Part shown: positions 1 to 12,942 of the stretch, piece by piece | How positions within the stretch are numbered: the first letter of the stretch is position 1 | Layout of the letters: the number at the start of each line of letters is the position of its first letter | Source: Triatoma infestans | Taxonomy: Eukaryota; Arthropoda; Insecta; Hemiptera; Reduviidae | DNA: 64,000 bases | NCBI GenBank assembly: GCA_011037195.1 | Contig: JAAEAF010007697.1 | Coordinates: 180,741-244,740, forward strand | Reading direction: 5' to 3' | The notes under the pieces: generated by a model | Told to the model about the DNA's origin: nothing | The model's input: only the letters and a program-made list of their open reading frames with translations | The model's database searches: none | Translations under genes and position numbers: made by a program

Positions 1-286
1 AACCAGTTTAATGGCTAATTTTAATTGAAGATAAATTATTAATTATGGCAACGCTAAAATTTAAAAAGGAGGAATTTTCCAAAAAAAATTGCTTCTGTTA
101 AATGCAAAACAAAATGGGGAAGTGGATGGTTATAAAGTAGTCATACCGTTGGATGTCACCACAGATTTTTCATTGATTCAAAAACTAAGGGACGATGGTT
201 TATTGCTGCTAGATATTAGTAAAACACGTGTTAAATTGAAAAGGAGAATAAAAATACAAATTGTAATATGTTAAAGCAGATTCAAT
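1..286. other. unassigned AT-rich flank
   Basis: AT-rich sequence before the first RA repeat. A 61-codon open frame at 89-274 has no recognisable domain and nothing supports it as a gene. Confidence 0.5.
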
Positions 287-992
287 TTTTACTTTCTCTT
301 ACTCCTAGTAAGAGGAAGTATTGTAATCGTGGTCAAATTTTCGATATCGAGTTTTCACCGGAAATATCCGTTTGAGGTCCCCTGAGGTCCAAAAAGTGGT
401 TTTTAGCGAATGGTCTGTGTTGTGTGTGTGTGTCTGTGTGGGTATGTATGTGAACAGCATAGCTCAAAAACGAAAAATCGTAGAAAGTTCAAACTTGATA
501 TTACGTTTAGGTATCACCATGGGATCTGACGGTGCGTTATGTGTCAATATTCCTCAACCGGAAGTACCACTTTACTAGTTGTTTTTTTTACGTTTTTGCA
601 ATTTTCTCAAAAATGGCTCCGAAGATTTTCTTTAAACTTGCTATATCAACTACACATACAAAGAGCTACAACTTTTATTTGAAACATTTCTCCAGGAAAA
701 TTCATTTAAGGGCACTTCTGGGGGAGGGGGTGGGGTTATTTTTCTCTAAAGTGCTATCACAGTTGATTATACAATTGTATCATCCAAACAAAATTAATTA
801 GAAATAAATACATGGCCAAAATTCCGAGTTTCAAGAAAATTAGTAAACCGGAAGTGCGCTTTTATTGAACAATTTTTTCAGTTTTCGACGAATCTTATTA
901 AATTTGGTACACAAACTATAAAAGCTGTCAATTATAATTTGAAGAACTGGAGTAAGAGAAAGTTGTGTGAGTGTTTCACACCAGATTTTTTT
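287..992 (+). repeat. RA repeat, short copy (2 modules)
   Basis: Starts with ACTTTCTCTTACTCC and the hairpin CTCTTACTCCTAGTAAGAG. It ends with GAGTAAGAGAAAGT, then GTGTGAGTGTTTCACAC and CCAG plus a T run. CCGGAAGT boxes near 559 and 848 mark two modules, so this copy lacks the middle module(s) of the 18.2 kb copy. The short ORFs inside (372-578, 532-801) shift between copies and are not coding. Confidence 0.85.
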
Positions 993-2298
993 TTTTTATT
1001 GCGAAATAATTATTAAATTCAGCGCTGCTGGACGGAGAAGTAAACAAATAAAACAAACAAAACCTGAAAATAACCAATTCTGAGGACTATATGTGAGAGA
1101 CATGTATATCGCTGGCAGCAGATTAATTTGTACAACAGATGTGCAACAGAATGAAACATTACTCTCTATAGAACAATTTAAACAAGTAAATGTAAAATAT
1201 TTTTGTTGTTCTTGTAGTATACACATCTATCAAGTGCATTATTAATACATCATATTTTATATGTACAATTCTCTTGTAAATAGTATTCAAAATTGAGTAA
1301 AATGTGTATTCATTGAAATTAATCACTGTTCTTTCAAACTACTGAAAAATTCTACGTCTATAGAAACTTAATAATTAACGTTGACAGATTTTTATTAATT
1401 GAATTGTGTTTGGTTCCTTGTTTAATCGAATCCTTTTTTTTTTTGTGCGTTTAAATGATTTTTTTGTGATGAATTCACTTTACAATTTTTGTCTAATTGT
1501 ACCGTAATGACAAGAACATCATATCAAATAGATCAACTTGATTCATTTTTGGCATGCTTGATTTGAACTTCTATTCTTAAAAAAAAGAAGAAAAAGGAAA
1601 GGCTTTCAGAGATTCAAAAAAGTACATTTATCAGGTAACATCCACATGGAAAGTCTAGTGGGAACTAAAAAAAAAACTGAAGTAATTTATTCAAAACAGG
1701 TTGAGATTATCAATAGAAAATGGATTTCGATCAGTCCAATAGAAAATAGATAAATTAGCGTTCATTTTTAAGCCTAATAAATTTGCATATTATTCTTTGG
1801 CAGATCAGACGCTACTTCCAATGCACACTGTAATATAACTAGAAAGATTTTATTTTCAGTGGCTAATCAATGAAGAAGAAAAGAAGTAAATAATAAAATT
1901 TACTACATTATGGAGAGTTCGTATGCGACAAATAAGATTGGCAAATATTTAAAAGACTTATTGAAATGTCAGACTCATTGGAAAAATACTTGAGGAGGAC
2001 TTGACATGAAAAATGATTTCAAACCATTATAAGTAATTTTACGTATAAAAGAAAATGAATAAAAATGAAAAAAAAGTCATCGAATAAGGATTATAGAACT
2101 CAAGAGGATATTAAAAAGCACAGAAAGCTTTAGCAATTTAGAAGAAGTAACTTAAAAAAGTGGAATTATCTAAACAACCGAGTGAATTATTTACACATCA
2201 CCTAAGATCTAACAAAAAAGAAAAGACATGGCTGAAGATTGAATGTTTCTCATAGCTCACGGTTTTAAGAGAAATCAATACCATCCCATCTCATTCCG

Positions 2299-2300
<2 letters not shown>
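993..2300. other. unassigned AT-rich sequence
   Basis: No ORF above 76 codons and no recognisable domain or RNA. It contains T and A runs only. No element boundary was found. Confidence 0.5.

Positions 2301-2340
<40 letters not shown>
2301..2340. repeat. (TA)n microsatellite
   Basis: Near-perfect TA dinucleotide run of about 36 bp. Confidence 0.95.
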
Positions 2341-2400
2341 AAGTAAAAAATATTACTTAGCGATTAAAATTCATAATTGAAAATTACAACTTATCCTTAT

Positions 2401-3346
2401 TTGAAAAAAAAAATCTGGTGTGAAACCCTCACACAACATTCTCTTACTCGTTTTCAAAATTTTAATTGACAAATTTTATGGTTAGTATAAGAAATTTAAT
2501 TAAATTCGTCGGAGTACGTCGAAATTCGTCAAAAAATGAAAAAAACTGTTTAGTAAAAGCGCACTTCCGGTTTACTAATTTTCTCGAAACTCGGTTTGTA
2601 TAATCAATTTATGATACCACCTTAGAGAAAAACATAACCCCACTACTCCTCCAAAAGCCACCTAAATGACTTCACCAGGAGAAATGTTTCAAATAAAAGT
2701 TGTAGCTCTTTACATGTGTAGTTCCTAGTTTAAAGAAAATCGTTGGAGCCATTTTCGAGAAAATACCAAAAAACTGAAAAATAGTTGTCAGGAAAACAGC
2801 ACTTCCGGTCATCCGATTTTTTCCAAACTCGGAATTACAACAACACAATTAATTCTAATTAACATTATTTAGATGACAGAATTGTAAAGTAAACTGAAAT
2901 AGCACTTTAGTAGAAAACCTAACCGCACCCCACCACCAAAACTGCCCTTAAATGAATTTTCCCGGAGAAATGTTTCAAATCAAAGTTGTATAACTCCTTG
3001 TATGTGTAGTTGATATATCAATTTTGAAGAAAATCGTCTGAGCCATTTTTGAGAAAAAAGTATAAAAAAAAACAACTAGTAAAGTGGTACTTCCGGTTGG
3101 GGAATTCTGACAAATGACACATTGTCGGATCCCATGGTGATACCTAAACGGAATATCAAGTTTGAACTTTCTATGATTTTTCGTTTTTGAGCTATGCAGT
3201 TCACATTCACATAGACCATTTGCTAAAAAACCACTTTTTTGGACTCAGGGGACCACAAAACGGATATTTCCGGTGAAAAGTCTATATCGAAAATTTGACA
3301 CAATCGAAACACTCCTTCTTACTAGGAGTGAGAGAAAGTAAAAAAT
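2401..3346 (-). repeat. RA repeat, minus strand, 3 modules
   Basis: On the minus strand the copy begins at 3346 (CTTTCTCTCACTCC, CTAGTAAGAAGG) and ends at 2401 with the GTGTGA...TCACAC-type hairpin and CCAGATT tail. Reverse-complement CCGGAAGT boxes lie near 2569, 2805 and 3090. The C-rich blocks at 2638-2652 and 2925-2940 are the complement of the module G-runs. Confidence 0.85.
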
Positions 3347-4389
3347 TTAGAAAACCATTACCGCTTCAATGTTGATTTGAAATCTTGAAAAGTTTCACTT
3401 CAAAGTAGAAAGTTTTAAACAACACTTTTGTTTTGCGGGCCTACATACTGACAACACTTACGCTCCTTTCATTTAATCAGAATTTTCGGTGAAGTGAAAT
3501 TGTTATTTAAAATTATTAGAAATTTGTAGAAATTCCAACTTCAGTAATATTTTGTAAGTATGAAAACGAAATATTTTATTTGCAACCAACAAATTAGGCC
3601 ATATATATTATTAATGCAAGGATCACACGGCTATAGGCTGACAGAAATTTGCCCGTCTCAAGACTTTTACACTTTCCTATTTTTTTTGAAGTAACTAATA
3701 AAAATTTGTCTGTCACTATGAAAGAGATTATGTAAAAACATGTGTTGATGTTAAGAAGCACAAAACAATGATAAATAGCTCTATCTTCTTCTTCCTTTTT
3801 GGTTCTACAATCCTCGTCAATCGCAAACTGCCTACTCCGCCCTGTCCTGAGCTAACCTACGCCATCTTCTAACTCACATCTCTCGCTCTAAATACTGCTC
3901 CACCCTCTCCCCTAATGAATAAAACAAAATTATGAAACTGTACAATTAATTCTCCGGTGATTATTAACGATACTGTACTATAACACTCTTTATAGAAAAA
4001 GATCCACTGAATATAACCAAGGCATAAATCAACAATTTTGAAAAAATGATCATATTAAAGTATCTGTGGTGATGCACTCAAATTCACACACTAGTTATTA
4101 CTAACAAATTTATTTGAAACTTTAACTAGCTATTTGAAATTACTTTGAACTAGCTGATTTTAACTAGCTATTTAATCAACTTCAAAATTATATTATATAA
4201 CTGACAGAAACTAAATTGAAAAACGACACTTCAGAGAGGCATTCCTCACCTGCCCGCTAGAATCACTTATTTGTAAAAATCTTTCAGTCAAAAATGTTTA
4301 TATGCATTCTGGCTTTCTGAGATCTATATAATATGCGTACTTTGTACACCAAGTATACAAAGGAAACAAGTTGATATCTTAATCGGGAA
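3347..4389. other. unassigned, with short local direct repeats
   Basis: No gene found. Positions 4085-4170 hold several diverged direct copies of a short unit containing AACTAGCTATTT. The rest is ordinary AT-rich sequence. Confidence 0.5.
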
Positions 4390-4957
4390 ACTTCGAAGAA
4401 AACTAAAATAAAAAACCGTTCAGTAAATTCGCATTTCCGGATTACCGATTTCTTCCAAAATCGGAATTTTGTCCACACATTTAATTTTTTGATATTATTA
4501 TAAGATGATACACAGAAATGTGACTTTAGTTGGGAGCTAAACTCCCCTAAGATGAATTCTTCCGGAAAAATGTTTGAATTAAAAGTTGTAGCTGTTTAAA
4601 TGTTATTTAATGTACCAAGATTAAAGAGAATTGTTGCGGTCCGTTCTGAAAAAATTGCGAAAAAGTAAAAAAAAAAAAAAAAGTCAATGAAGTTGGACAG
4701 ATTTTGATCAAAGCCTCATTGTCAGATCCCCTGGTAGAATTAAACCAAAGATGAAGTTTGAACTTACTGTTTTTTGGGTCATGTTTAATTAAAACCATAG
4801 AGAGACGACAGACAGACAGACAGACACACACACCAATTTCTGAAAAGCACTTTTTCGGACACCGACCAAATCTCAAAACATTATTTCCGTTGAATACTCG
4901 ATATCGAAAATTTGACACGATTGCAATACTTGCCCTTTCTCTGCAGTAAGAGAAAGT
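4390..4957 (-). repeat. RA repeat, diverged minus-strand copy
   Basis: The start at 4957 (ACTTTCTCTTACTG) and the CGATATCGA-TTTC region near 4895-4915 are clear. The distal part decays toward 4390. The conserved CA-rich tract of RA is present at 4803-4832. Confidence 0.7.
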
Positions 4958-5059
4958 AAAAATAATTTTTTAAAAATTCTGATTAAACTAACAAATTCCA
5001 TCAGACATTTCATTCCTACACTAATCGCTCTATCTGAAATTTATCATCTCGTTGTAATC

Positions 5060-5275
5060 CTCATAATCCTTCCAGACATTTAAGGCGCCAGTGTGTAGTT
5101 CGTGATCTCCTCGCCACAGATGAATCAGCTAGAATAATTAATTAGGGAGTGTTACCGCTGGGTAGCTTCTCCCCTCGGTTTAGTATGTGAGATGTGTCAG
5201 TAGTGTAGTATTACTTCCAGTGCAATTAGCTCTGGTACAACAATTCAAATAAACAAAAATAAAAAAAATCTAATT
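5060..5275 (+). mobile_element. Jockey-like LINE 3' end fragment
   Basis: The segment around 5146-5175 (GTGTTACCGCTGGGTAGCTT) matches, on the opposite strand, the 3' part of the LINE at 58994-60199. The fragment ends in an A-rich tail near 5240-5275. It is too short to code. Confidence 0.6.
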
Positions 5276-6258
5276 AAAATTATTTTGTTTGAAAACTCGT
5301 AATCAATAAGGCAGAATGATTCCATTCTTTTCGAAAAAAATGGACAAAATTGTCACGAAAAGGGTGAAGCTTTCTATAATTTTCACTTAATCAAATTCCG
5401 TTATAAAAATCCGTTACAAATCCGTTAATCCGCAATCAAATTCCGTTAAAATTAATAATTTTTTCAACAAGTTTAATTCTTCTTAATATCAGCTAAATAA
5501 GGCATTTTGAGAAACTCTAACAGATTTTATACTAAAAGAACAGTTTTAAATATAAAGAAAAGCTATACAAAGTTATCAAACATACCTGTTCCAATGAAGA
5601 CACCCTATGATTCAATGAATCTGTTCGTTGTTTAATGCAAATTTAAATTTGCTACCACTATCGTACAATAATTTTATTTCGGAGAGGCATTGTACAGCCT
5701 TGATAAATTTTACTAATCGGATAGGAGGATCGATCTTATTTCATTTTATCTATTACTTTACTACTATTAGGCAGTGTCCTAAGTGTAGAGAGGGGATAGT
5801 CTGTGCATTATCTTTCTCTTAAGTTAAGTTAGATGCAGCACTCGTACGAATATGTAATGTTTGCACTCATTAAAGCGATTCAGTCCATAGAATTTATTCC
5901 AGTTAGGTTTGCCCTTTTATCGTGAAAACCCAAGTCTATTACTTTTATTTTCCTTGGTAACATCGCTAAGCTTGGCTATCTTGTTGACTGAGTTGCCACG
6001 GTTCTCCTGGCCTGCACTGGTTCAAATTGTGAAATCCGGTTACTTCCGGTTGAATTTACTGCCGTGCAGCTTTTGGGAAATTATTATCCACGATCACCAG
6101 CCAAGCAGCAGGGTTCTGGTGAAGACTCAAGGGTTGGAGGCACATACGAATTACTTCCTTATTTCTATTTTTCCTCTCCCCTTTTCCCCGTTATAGGCTA
6201 AGGACACATGGGTCTTCCAAAACTGGCAACCAAGGATTCTGCGTTTCCTTTGGCTTTT
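5276..6258. other. unassigned sequence
   Basis: Contains open frames of 64-95 codons with no recognisable domain. The 95-codon frame at 5909-6196 lies in slightly more GC-rich sequence and has a hydrophobic start, but no family was recognised. It could equally be an old LINE or SINE fragment. Confidence 0.4.
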
Positions 6259-6263
6259 ATTGA

Positions 6264-6912
6264 TGTAATGGGAACACTGTATAATGTTAAACACTACTGC
6301 TGCCTGGATTTACACTAAAATGTTAGAGTATAATAGAGTGGTAAAGGGTACGGTAAATGACACGTTGTGGCTGGCGAGTTAACTCTGTTGTATATCTATC
6401 TCCCGTCGCTGTATTTATGCAGTTTTTCCTACTCTAGTCCAACAGAGTGGTCCTGTCATTTTTGTCTCTCTTTCTCTGTTTTAGATCCTCTCTTTGGATC
6501 CTATTACATCATCCCCAATATAATAGCTATGTTGAAGGAGAGAAATGGTTTGGTTTGAATGAACAAACTAGACATGGGTGAGCACTGTATAATGTTAATA
6601 GTGACACTGACTGCTTGGACTTTACACTAATGTGGTAGAGTATGGTAGAGTGGTAAAGGGTAAGGTAAATGACATGTTGTGACTGGCGAGTGAACTCTGT
6701 TGTTTAACTATCTTGCGTCGCAATATTTATGCAGTTTCTCCCACACCAGTCCGAGAGAGTGGCCCTGTCATTTTGTCTCTCTTTGTCTGTTATAGATCCT
6801 CTCTTTGGATCCTATTACATCATATCAAAGAATATGATGTAATAGGATCCAAAGAGAGGATCTATAACAGACAAAGAGAGACAAAAATGAGATCCAAAGA
6901 GATCCTATTACA
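6264..6912 (-). mobile_element. rearranged LTR cluster (two LTRs plus inverted tip)
   Basis: Two minus-strand LTR copies lie head to tail. The first ends at 6508 and its other end is truncated. The second spans 6519-6819. They are separated by a 10-nt spacer at 6509-6518, which reads TTGGGGATGA on the minus strand. A third, inverted end fragment occupies 6838-6912. The whole block begins TGTAAT, ends ATTACA and is flanked by TTGA (6260-6263 and 6913-6916). This looks like one integrated rearranged unit. No coding internal region remains. Confidence 0.7.
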
Positions 6913-6916
6913 TTGA

Positions 6917-8020
6917 AAGTGATAATAAATTTATTAAATTGTTCCCTTTTTGTCTTAGTCCAGTTGCTTATTGTGCAGTAGCCACGAAAGGGACAAAAAA
7001 TACTATTCGCTACCCATTTTTAAATTAGATTTATATGTCAATTTTTTTCCCCATATAATTTATCATTTTAAATTTCCCATTTTCTCAAATATTATATACA
7101 GTCCTCTAAATATTTTATCATTTCCTGTATTTATCATCCGCCATCTTTCTTTTTTTAAGAAAATTGCGAAAAACTGATACCTGTGTTGGATACGGGTTGT
7201 GACTGTATCCAAATTTGCACTATTTCATAGAATCACTATTTAATAACCACAATAATAAGATGAGTGCCCAGAACATAACGGAAATGTACCAAAATGATAA
7301 TTACGACGGACAAGATACCTTATATTGCTGAGCATGTAAATCCAACCACGTAACTGGATTTGCTGCTTGATAGAAGAGGAAGATGTCAAAAACCAGATTG
7401 TTTTATACCAGTGGTATAAAACCTTATAAATAACTTTCCATTTTCACTTACTTCAAAAATACCAGCTAAATTTAGTGCGCATGACCGTTTTTAAAATATA
7501 TGGTATTTTATTTACTTCACACTAATATCTATGTAATAGTCACTTCTAAAGGAATTAGAAATTAACTGTATTTCCTTGACATAATTAAATTAATTTCCTC
7601 AAATTAGGCCTAAATTGTATATGAATTTATGAAACAACTTTAATCAGACAATATATTTATTTATTTATTTATTTGTACTTTCCCTTTTAATAATATAATA
7701 TGAGCTTAATTCTAAAATAGAAATAGGCCATAATACCTCAGTGAATGGGTTTACTTAGTCCCTTTGAGACCAGAACAACTAGCCGGTTCCTTTAGTCTAA
7801 AAGACCTTCTGACAGCCAATTGCCGTCTAAAGCTTTTGTAGCTGTTATTTAAGTGCTTTTCCTAAAGAAGCTTTTTTTCCTTTCTCTCATTCTCTCTTTC
7901 TATTTAGTGAGCTTTTCAAGCTCAACTGTGGAGAAGTTATAAATCTTCAATTCCCAAGTGTAACATTTTTAGAAAATACAAACACACGTTTATTACTTTC
8001 TCTTTTTATTTGAAACTATT
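6917..8020. other. unassigned AT-rich sequence
   Basis: No supported gene. A TTTA repeat run lies at about 7650-7675. The 68-codon frame at 6971-7177 has no recognisable feature. Confidence 0.5.
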
Positions 8021-8024
8021 TCTT

Positions 8025-8280
8025 TATTTTCCTTTCTCTTATTAACATAAGAGGAAGTAGTTGCGATACTGGTAAACATTCACCGGAAATAATGTTTTTT
8101 GGATCTATTCAGCAAGAAAAAAAAAATTTAAACGATCTGTATATTTAATGTGTGTATGCGCGTAATTGTATGAACAAATATTTTTCATAAACGAAAAATA
8201 GGAAGAAGTTCAAACTTAATATTCCACTTAGGATCCACAATCGCTTAGGATTGACAAGAAGGTTTTAGTCAAAATCCACA
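8025..8280 (+). repeat. RA repeat, decayed 5' fragment
   Basis: CTTTCTCTTA...TAAGAGGAAGT and a CACCGGAAATAA segment identify the RA 5' end. The copy breaks off where a better RA copy starts at about 8283. Confidence 0.65.
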
Positions 8281-8282
8281 TC

Positions 8283-9302
8283 TGGAAATAAGACCTTGTG
8301 TTTTTTTACTTTCTCTTACTTTCTTTTTTTACTTTCTCTTAGTATTGTAATCGTGTCAAATTTTCGATATCGAGTTTTCACCGGAATATCCGTTTTGAGG
8401 TCCCCTGAGTCCAAAAAAGTGGTTTTTAGCAAATGGTCTGTGTGTGTATGTGTTTATATATATATGTATGTGAACAGCATAGCTCAAAAACAAAAAATCG
8501 TAGAAAGTTGAAACTTGATATTCCGCTTAGGTATCACCATGGGATCTAACAGTACGTTATCTGTCAAAATTCTTTAACCGGAAGTACCCCTTTACCAGTT
8601 TTTTTTTTTTTTTACTTTTTGCGATTTTCTCAAAAATCGCTCCGACGATTTTCTTTAAACATGGTATATCAACTACACATACAAAGAGCTACAACTTTTA
8701 TTTGAAACATATCTCTGGGAAAATTCATTTAAGGGCACTTCCGGGGGAGAGGTGGGGTTAGGTTTTTTATCTAAAGTGCTATTTTAGTTTATTAAACAAT
8801 TCTGCCTTCTTAATAATGTTAATTAGAATTAAATATGTTGTTGAAATTCCGAGTTTGAAAAAATCGGATAACCGCAAGTGCGTTTACTTTAACTTTAACT
8901 CTTTACTAAATGATTTCTTCACCCTTTCGTGATTTTCTCAAAAATGGCTCCGACGATTTTCTTGAAACATCATGTATAAACCAAACATGCAATGATCTAC
9001 ATCTTTTATTTAAAACATTTCTCTGGGAAAATTTATTTAATAGCACTTTTCGGGGAGGGGTGGGGTTTCAGCTTCCTCTAAATTGCTATCATAGTTGATT
9101 ATACAATTTGATCATCCAAACAAAATTAATTAGAAATAAATAGATGGCCAAAATTCAAAGTTTTAAAAAAAATTAGTAAACCGGAAGTGCGCTTTTACTG
9201 AACAGTTTTTTCAGTTTTCGACGAATTTCATTAAATTTGGTACACTAATTTGTCAATTAGAACAGGAGTAAGAGAAAGTTGTAGTGTTTCACACCACATT
9301 TT
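8283..9302 (+). repeat. RA repeat, 3 modules
   Basis: It has the RA 5' block (CGATATCGAGTTTTCACCGG near 8365), a short TG/TA tract, three module boxes near 8578, 8870 and 9180, and the 3' end GAGTAAGAGAAAGTTG before a T run. The first hairpin is disrupted by a local duplication of the ACTTTCTCTTA start. Confidence 0.85.
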
Positions 9303-9384
9303 TTTCTTCAAAAGTACCCTCATCTTTGCTTCTTTCAACTTCGCTTTTCTTTCTAACCATTTAATTTATTTTTTTTTTCAATAA

Positions 9385-9645
9385 TTTGTGGGGAGAGACC
9401 AAGCCCTACGCTTTCCAAAGCTTCTCTGGGCCCCATATAGCTATCCCAAAGGTCGGAACCTTCTCAGGCATTGCCAGCGTCCAGATAGTGTTCTCTCGTA
9501 CAGATAAAACTGCCCTTCACCGGACAATGCTCTATAGAGGCTTGTGGGACGAAAAAATCTAAGAATAGCACTACTGAAGTCAATCCTAGGACCTTCATGT
9601 TGCTAGTCCAGTGCGCTACCACTAAGCTAATCTCGAGACATATGC
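9385..9645 (-). mobile_element. tRNA-related SINE (SINE B) joined to a LINE 3' end
   Basis: Positions 9452-9640 match the SINE B body at 31840-31990, including the paired blocks around 'gtgttctctcgt' and 'caccggacaatg'. The tRNA-like head is at the high-coordinate end (minus strand). Positions 9385-9440 instead match the 3' end of the LINE at 41560-41620, with the shared phrase 'gggcccatatagct'. This suggests a SINE carrying a LINE-derived tail. Confidence 0.6.
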
Positions 9646-9814
9646 CTGTCACTTTTAAATGGAACGTTTTTCCCGCAAATTGGATTTCATAAGAGAAGAA
9701 TTGCAATGATAAGATTTCCTCTAGAATGCCAATTCTCAACACAATAAATAAATCAACCACCTATAAAGTATTAAATTATATTAAAAGCCTTGCTAGTATT
9801 TCATCAATAAATGG

Positions 9815-10235
9815 GGTTAAATGGAAGTGCGACTTCCCAGAATGGCTGGCTGAATATTTTGGAGTTTTCTGCATAACGGCTCCAACGATTTTTCTTTAAA
9901 CATGGAATGCTACGAACTATCACTTTTAATATGAAATATTTTCCGAAATAATTTACTCTAGAATGTTCTGTGAACTGTGACGTTAGATTTCAAGTGCAAT
10001 AGGGGTTTGATTTAAGCGGCGCTATCTTCTGAACTATAATGAAATCACAATTCTAATAACCCCTGCTGTGTCTTAACCAACAAGTACCTACTATATACAC
10101 TAGCCTTAAGGCAACCCCGCTTACCTTGATTTTATTCAAAATTCCTAGTTTTGTCAGTTTTATGTATGATTGTACGTATTAACTAGAAAGTAAGAGAAAG
10201 CTAAGTGAATGTTTAACACCAAATTTTTACAACTA
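9815..10235 (+). repeat. RA repeat, decayed 3' half
   Basis: A GGAAGTGCG box, an AACGGCTCCAACGATTTT segment and the final 'agtaagagaaagct...gtttaacacca' identify old RA modules and the 3' terminus. Confidence 0.6.
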
Positions 10236-11154
10236 CTTTAAAAAATCGATTAAATTTATCTAAATTTTGAAAAAAAACCATCACTTTAAAAATTCGGAGA
10301 ATATTAGAAAAACTACACGTATTTTACTGATGAAAGGAGATCTTTAACGTAAATGAAATTTAAATTAAACTTTATAACAACATTCTAATTCCATGTTAAT
10401 AATATTGTTGACTTAGTTTTTTTTTTAATAAAACATTGTATGTTTTACAATAATTGCTCTAAAATAGGGGTAATATTAAAGCTGTTCCTTGGAAGTTTTG
10501 TTTTAAAACAAAGTTATTAATATTTTGAAACAAAATTAAGATTATAAACAACTTTAAACATATGTTAAGTATTTCAAATGTATTTGGTAATATAATTCTC
10601 TGAGCTACATTGAAAGATCCGCGCTTAGTCATCTGATAAATCCTATCTCTCTGATATGAGATGTCCTTATTCTATGATACCAGAAGAGTTTAAACGCAAT
10701 ATGAATAAGGAATGTAATAATGTAAAATACTGAATACGTAAATTAAAAGTTTACATACACCAAACAAGCGTGATTTATTATTCTTTAGCAGACAATACCA
10801 AATATTTTGGTATTCATAAAAAAAAATAAATAAACTTTAGAAATGAAGCTTAAATTGACAATAAATTCAGAAAAAAAAATAAACAATTATCAGGATTTTG
10901 AACTACTGTACAATCAATTTTCTTGAAAACTTTAAACTATTCGATTATAATCCAATCGTACATTTTATTTCATACAAATGCAGGAGAAAATTATAATGCA
11001 ATTATTAATATATATATATATAAGAGATAAATTTCATTTTAACTTGAACGTTTTATTCAGTTTCTTTATTATAAATATAGAGCTGTTGGAAGGGTACATA
11101 TTGGTTAGTATCCATGGTATGTTGGTTTGAATGTGTGTTTATGTCTTCGTCTGT
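10236..11154. other. unassigned AT-rich sequence
   Basis: No ORF of note and no recognisable repeat, apart from a short TA run near 11008-11021. Confidence 0.5.
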
Positions 11155-11473
11155 TATAACAGGTTTGAAGAAGAGAGAAGTGGGGTTGTATATCTATACT
11201 AGAAATAAAGCTGAACACTGTATAATAGAAAAAGTAGCACAAACTTCCTGGACTTTACACTAAAATATATAAAATGGGTAGTGAGAAGTAAAGAGAAAGG
11301 TTGATGACGCGTGGTGACTGCTGTATGAACTCTGCTGTAAGACTATCGGTAGACTCCCTTCTATGGCTGACACAGCTGTATTTAAACAGTTTTTCCCATT
11401 ATAGTCTGACATAAACTAGAGAGTGATCCTGCCTCTCTCTCGCTTTGGATCCCTCTCTTCGGATCCTATTACA
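11155..11473 (-). mobile_element. solo LTR with 5-bp duplication
   Basis: On the minus strand it reads TGTAATAGGATCC ... TGTTATA. It is flanked by TCTGT at 11150-11154 and 11474-11478. It shares the conserved 'acactgtataat' segment, the GGATCC-rich end and the TATA-like region (near 11370) with the other LTR copies in the window. No internal region is present, so this is a solo LTR left by recombination. Confidence 0.8.
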
Positions 11474-11509
11474 TCTGTGAATAAACCCAACCAAACATTC
11501 CTCACAACA

Positions 11510-12180
11510 CCCCAAAATCCATTTTTCCGGATAAATTTTCCAAATTAAAGCGATAGATTTATATAATGAACTGTCCAAATTCCAAGTTTAATGAAAATCA
11601 CCGAAGCCTTTTCAAGAAAATTCCAAAGAACTCAAATTCCGATTGAGTAAAGTCGCACTTATCAATTATCGAATTAACTTTTCAAATTTAGAATTCTAGT
11701 AAAGCAATTATTTACCTTTAATATTATATGGAAAGTAAAACCAAACATTGAAATGAAGTGGTACTTTAAAAGACAGTTTAACCCCCCTTGCTCTCCCCCT
11801 AGAAAACTTACAAAAATTAATCTTCCTTGAAAAAATAGAAGTGAAAAACATTTATGTAAATAGATAGTATACGAAATTTAAAGAAAGCCATTTTCGATTA
11901 AATCGCAAAAAAAAAAAAAACCACAAACGTTCAGTGAATTTGCACTTCGGTTGATGGATATTAATCTCAAACTTCCTGACAGAAGCAGGAAGGTGGTACC
12001 TAAACGCTCAATACCAACTTTGAGCTATCTGCCGTTCTTCGTTTCGAGATATTTTGTTCACAAAAACTCAAGAGACACATACCGACTATTTAGCTAAAAA
12101 CTTTTTTTCGTACTGAAACATATTTTTTCGAAGCTCGATTTCGAAAAATTTACAATACTTCTTACCGCAATAAGAGAACC
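11510..12180 (-). repeat. RA repeat, decayed minus-strand copy
   Basis: Complementary module motifs, a C-rich block at 11786-11808 and the end 'cttaccgcaataagagaa' near 12158-12178 mark an old minus-strand RA copy. Confidence 0.6.
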
Positions 12181-12620
12181 GTAGAAATCGTCCTTTTATT
12201 TAAATGAATCGACATACATGTTTTAAACAAATAAAATAAGTCATCCTTTAAAAGCAGTTAATGTAATAATTTAAATAGATATGTATGGAAAAAAGGGAAA
12301 ATGGTTGTTATAAGAAAATATAAAAATAGCTTTTACAGTAGTAGCTAGTATAAAAGAAGAGCCCAGTATTCGTAATGAGGATATAATGGTGAGAGTTTAA
12401 AGAATATATAAAGAAAAGTGTGTCACAAGATAACTATAGTCAGCAATGTTAACCATACAAAGCACTAACTCCTATTTACTTGATAAGAACTTATTTTACT
12501 AAACCCTTTCCTGTTCTTGCGTACATTGTAGAATTTTATATGCTGAATTGTTATACCTTGGAAGACACTCAAATATTTGTTTTTTATCAACAAAAAATTG
12601 TAAACCAATTAGTTAGAATA
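12181..12620. other. unassigned AT-rich sequence
   Basis: No gene, RNA or recognised repeat. Confidence 0.5.
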
Positions 12621-12627
12621 ATACTTG

Positions 12628-12939
12628 TATAATGGATGGTTAAGTGGAGAGAATTTAGGTCTGGTTGATGATATAAGAAGAAGACTTAGTTAACACTGCT
12701 TAACTAGTATATTAATTAAGAGACACAGATTGCCTGGACTTTACAATAGAGAAATATTTTAAGGTAGAGTGGTATGTAAATGACACGTAGTAATTGGATG
12801 TATTGAACTGAATTCAACTGTGTTTTTATGGACTGTCCGTCGCTATATTTATACAGCTTCTCCCACTCCAGTCCGAGAGAGTGGTTGAGCTTCTCTTTGT
12901 TCACTTTGGTTGCTGAGCTTCTCTTTGGTTACTGTTACA
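12628..12939 (-). mobile_element. LTR, first unit of a tandem LTR dimer
   Basis: This 312-bp LTR begins on the minus strand with TGTAACAG at 12939 and ends with CCATTATA at 12628. TATAAATA (minus strand, 12846-12853) lies just downstream of the conserved block CTGGAGTGGGAGAA, as in the 35.6 kb copy. Its outer flank CTTG (12624-12627) recurs after the second unit at 13256-13259. Confidence 0.8.
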
Positions 12940-12942
12940 TCA

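Noticed and set aside
5909..6196. 95-codon frame with a hydrophobic start as a secreted protein
   Set aside because: No recognisable family or supporting context. The hydrophobic stretch may be chance in T-rich sequence.
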